Program-made: the position numbers and the translations under genes
Assembly: GCA_004296145.1 (NCBI GenBank)
Contig: SEBM01000042.1
Coordinates: 1 to 13,644 of the forward strand
Direction of reading: 5' to 3'
DNA: 13,644 nt
Source: Flavobacterium sp.
Lineage (GTDB): Bacteria > Bacteroidota > Bacteroidia > Flavobacteriales > Flavobacteriaceae
Notes under the pieces: model-generated
The model's database searches: none
Told to the model about the DNA's origin: nothing
The model's input: the letters and a program-made list of their open reading frames with translations, nothing else
Part shown: one piece after another, positions 13,137 through 13,644 of the stretch
Layout: every line of letters starts with the position of its first letter
Position numbering within the stretch: the first letter of the stretch is position 1

Positions 13137-13364
13137 ATGGCTACAAATACTTTTTCCGAAGAAATGGAAACCAGACTAACAGATTTTTTTGCTAACGTTA
13201 TCGATCCAAAAGATATGGCAAAAACAATTCGACAAGTTAATTACTTATTAGCTTTAAACGTAATGAAAGAAAAAGGAAATCTAGGCGTAGAGAATCTGGA
13301 AAATTCTTTTTATTGGCTGAATGAATTAGCGGAGATTTTACATCCTTATTTGGATGTGGAGTAA
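13137..13364 (+). CDS. Hypothetical 75-aa acidic helical protein
   Basis: This protein is not recognised. It starts MATNTFSEEMETRLTDFFANVID and is predicted almost entirely helical, with an excess of Glu/Asp and no signal peptide or membrane segment. I chose the ATG at 13137. The in-frame TTG (13113) and ATG (13116) upstream overlap the -7 box and would begin before or at the transcription start. It is divergent from the XRE operon across the 18-bp palindrome, so it is probably regulated by the XRE protein. Possible roles include anti-repressor or antitoxin-like partner, but this is layout-based guesswork. Family C copy 3 follows 27 bp after its stop codon. Confidence 0.72.
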   Translation: MATNTFSEEMETRLTDFFANVIDPKDMAKTIRQVNYLLALNVMKEKGNLGVENLENSFYWLNELAEILHPYLDVE

Positions 13365-13390
13365 TTACATACAGTAACCACAAAGTTTTT

Positions 13391-13483
13391 CATTTCGACG
13401 AAAGGAGAAATCTTCATGATTAATTCTAGAATATTAGCCAGCTTTTTAGAGTTTCGAGTGTGATTTCTCCTTTCGTCGAAATG
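13391..13483 (+). repeat. Long-inverted-repeat element family C, copy 3
   Basis: Perfect 22-bp arms (13391-13412 and 13462-13483, containing CATTTCGACGAAAGGAGAAA) flank a 49-nt loop. The right flank continues as ACACA as in copy 1, but the left flank has decayed to T residues. The left loop edge (ATCTTCATGATTAATTC) matches copy 2 (ATCTTCATAAGTAACTC), so the two have the same orientation. It lies between convergent genes. Confidence 0.88.
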
Positions 13484-13561
13484 ACACAACTGGACTTTAG
13501 AACTTTAATAAGTTCTGTTTTTCTTTCTTTGGATGTTTTCATTTAAAAATATCAGTTGAAA

Positions 13562-13644
13562 TTATTTATTTTTCACTTTCAAAAAAACTTCATTTCTAAA
13601 CCAGTTTTCATCTTCCAGCGTTTCAAAAATCCTTTTAGGAAAAT
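13562..13644 (-). CDS. 3' end of an unidentified minus-strand gene
   Basis: The minus strand reads FPKRIFETLEDENWFRNEVFLKVKNK and then a TAA at 13564-13562. The composition looks like a real protein C-terminus, and the other two minus frames meet stops quickly. Only 26 residues are inside the window, so no family can be named. The stretch from 13484 to 13561 holds nothing I recognise. Confidence 0.5.
   Translation of the reverse strand, partial: FPKRIFETLEDENWFRNEVFLKVKNK

Noticed and set aside
11066..13483. CRISPR array
   Set aside because: The three similar elements are spaced by whole genes, are internally palindromic and are only three in number; there is no regular repeat-spacer unit and no cas gene.

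Overview
The window looks like a chromosomal segment of a Flavobacterium-type member of the Bacteroidota. The DNA is AT-rich and Shine-Dalgarno sequences are mostly absent. Several promoters have the Bacteroidota -33 TTG / -7 TAnnTTTG form, lipoproteins begin with a lipobox Cys followed by Ser/Asp, and the left-edge sensor kinase has the secreted-TPR architecture common in this phylum. Family calls come from reading motifs; no database search was run.

Left part (1-4046): a minus-strand two-component operon encodes a LytTR response regulator and, overlapping it by 4 nt, a TPR-containing sensor histidine kinase cut by the window edge. A pair of 16-bp direct repeats with a 20-bp period lies just upstream of the operon's probable -7 box and is a good candidate operator. 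Divergent from it are two plus-strand lipoprotein genes, one collagen-like and one DUF4082-like, followed by a hairpin terminator.

Middle (4077-5874): a stand-alone DUF58/vWA-like gene is followed by two identical tRNA-Asp(GTC) genes. Each tRNA has its own promoter and terminator. A possible vestige of a third tRNA-Asp unit lies between them, together with two copies of a palindromic intergenic repeat (family A). One copy carries a nested 18-bp palindrome.

Efflux region (5875-11018): an AraC-family regulator, then a TolC-like outer membrane protein, an EmrA/HlyD-like periplasmic adaptor and a 14-TM EmrB/DHA2-like MFS pump. The three transport genes are tightly packed and would form a tripartite drug/toxicant exporter, probably controlled by the AraC protein. 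A different palindromic repeat (family B) separates the regulator from the pump.

Right part (11066-13644): a HAD phosphatase/phosphomutase-like gene, then a compact module of unrecognised small genes. The module has a minus-strand operon (XRE repressor-like, 141-aa soluble protein, 103-aa three-TM membrane protein) and a divergent 75-aa acidic helical protein. A perfect 18-bp palindrome lies in the shared promoter region. Three ~100-bp long-inverted-repeat elements (family C) lie at about 11.07, 11.94 and 13.39 kb; the last two bracket the XRE module in the same orientation. Their arms differ from copy to copy but stay fully complementary. The right edge holds the 3' end of another minus-strand gene. 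The XRE module and the family C repeats are the least explained and most interesting parts.
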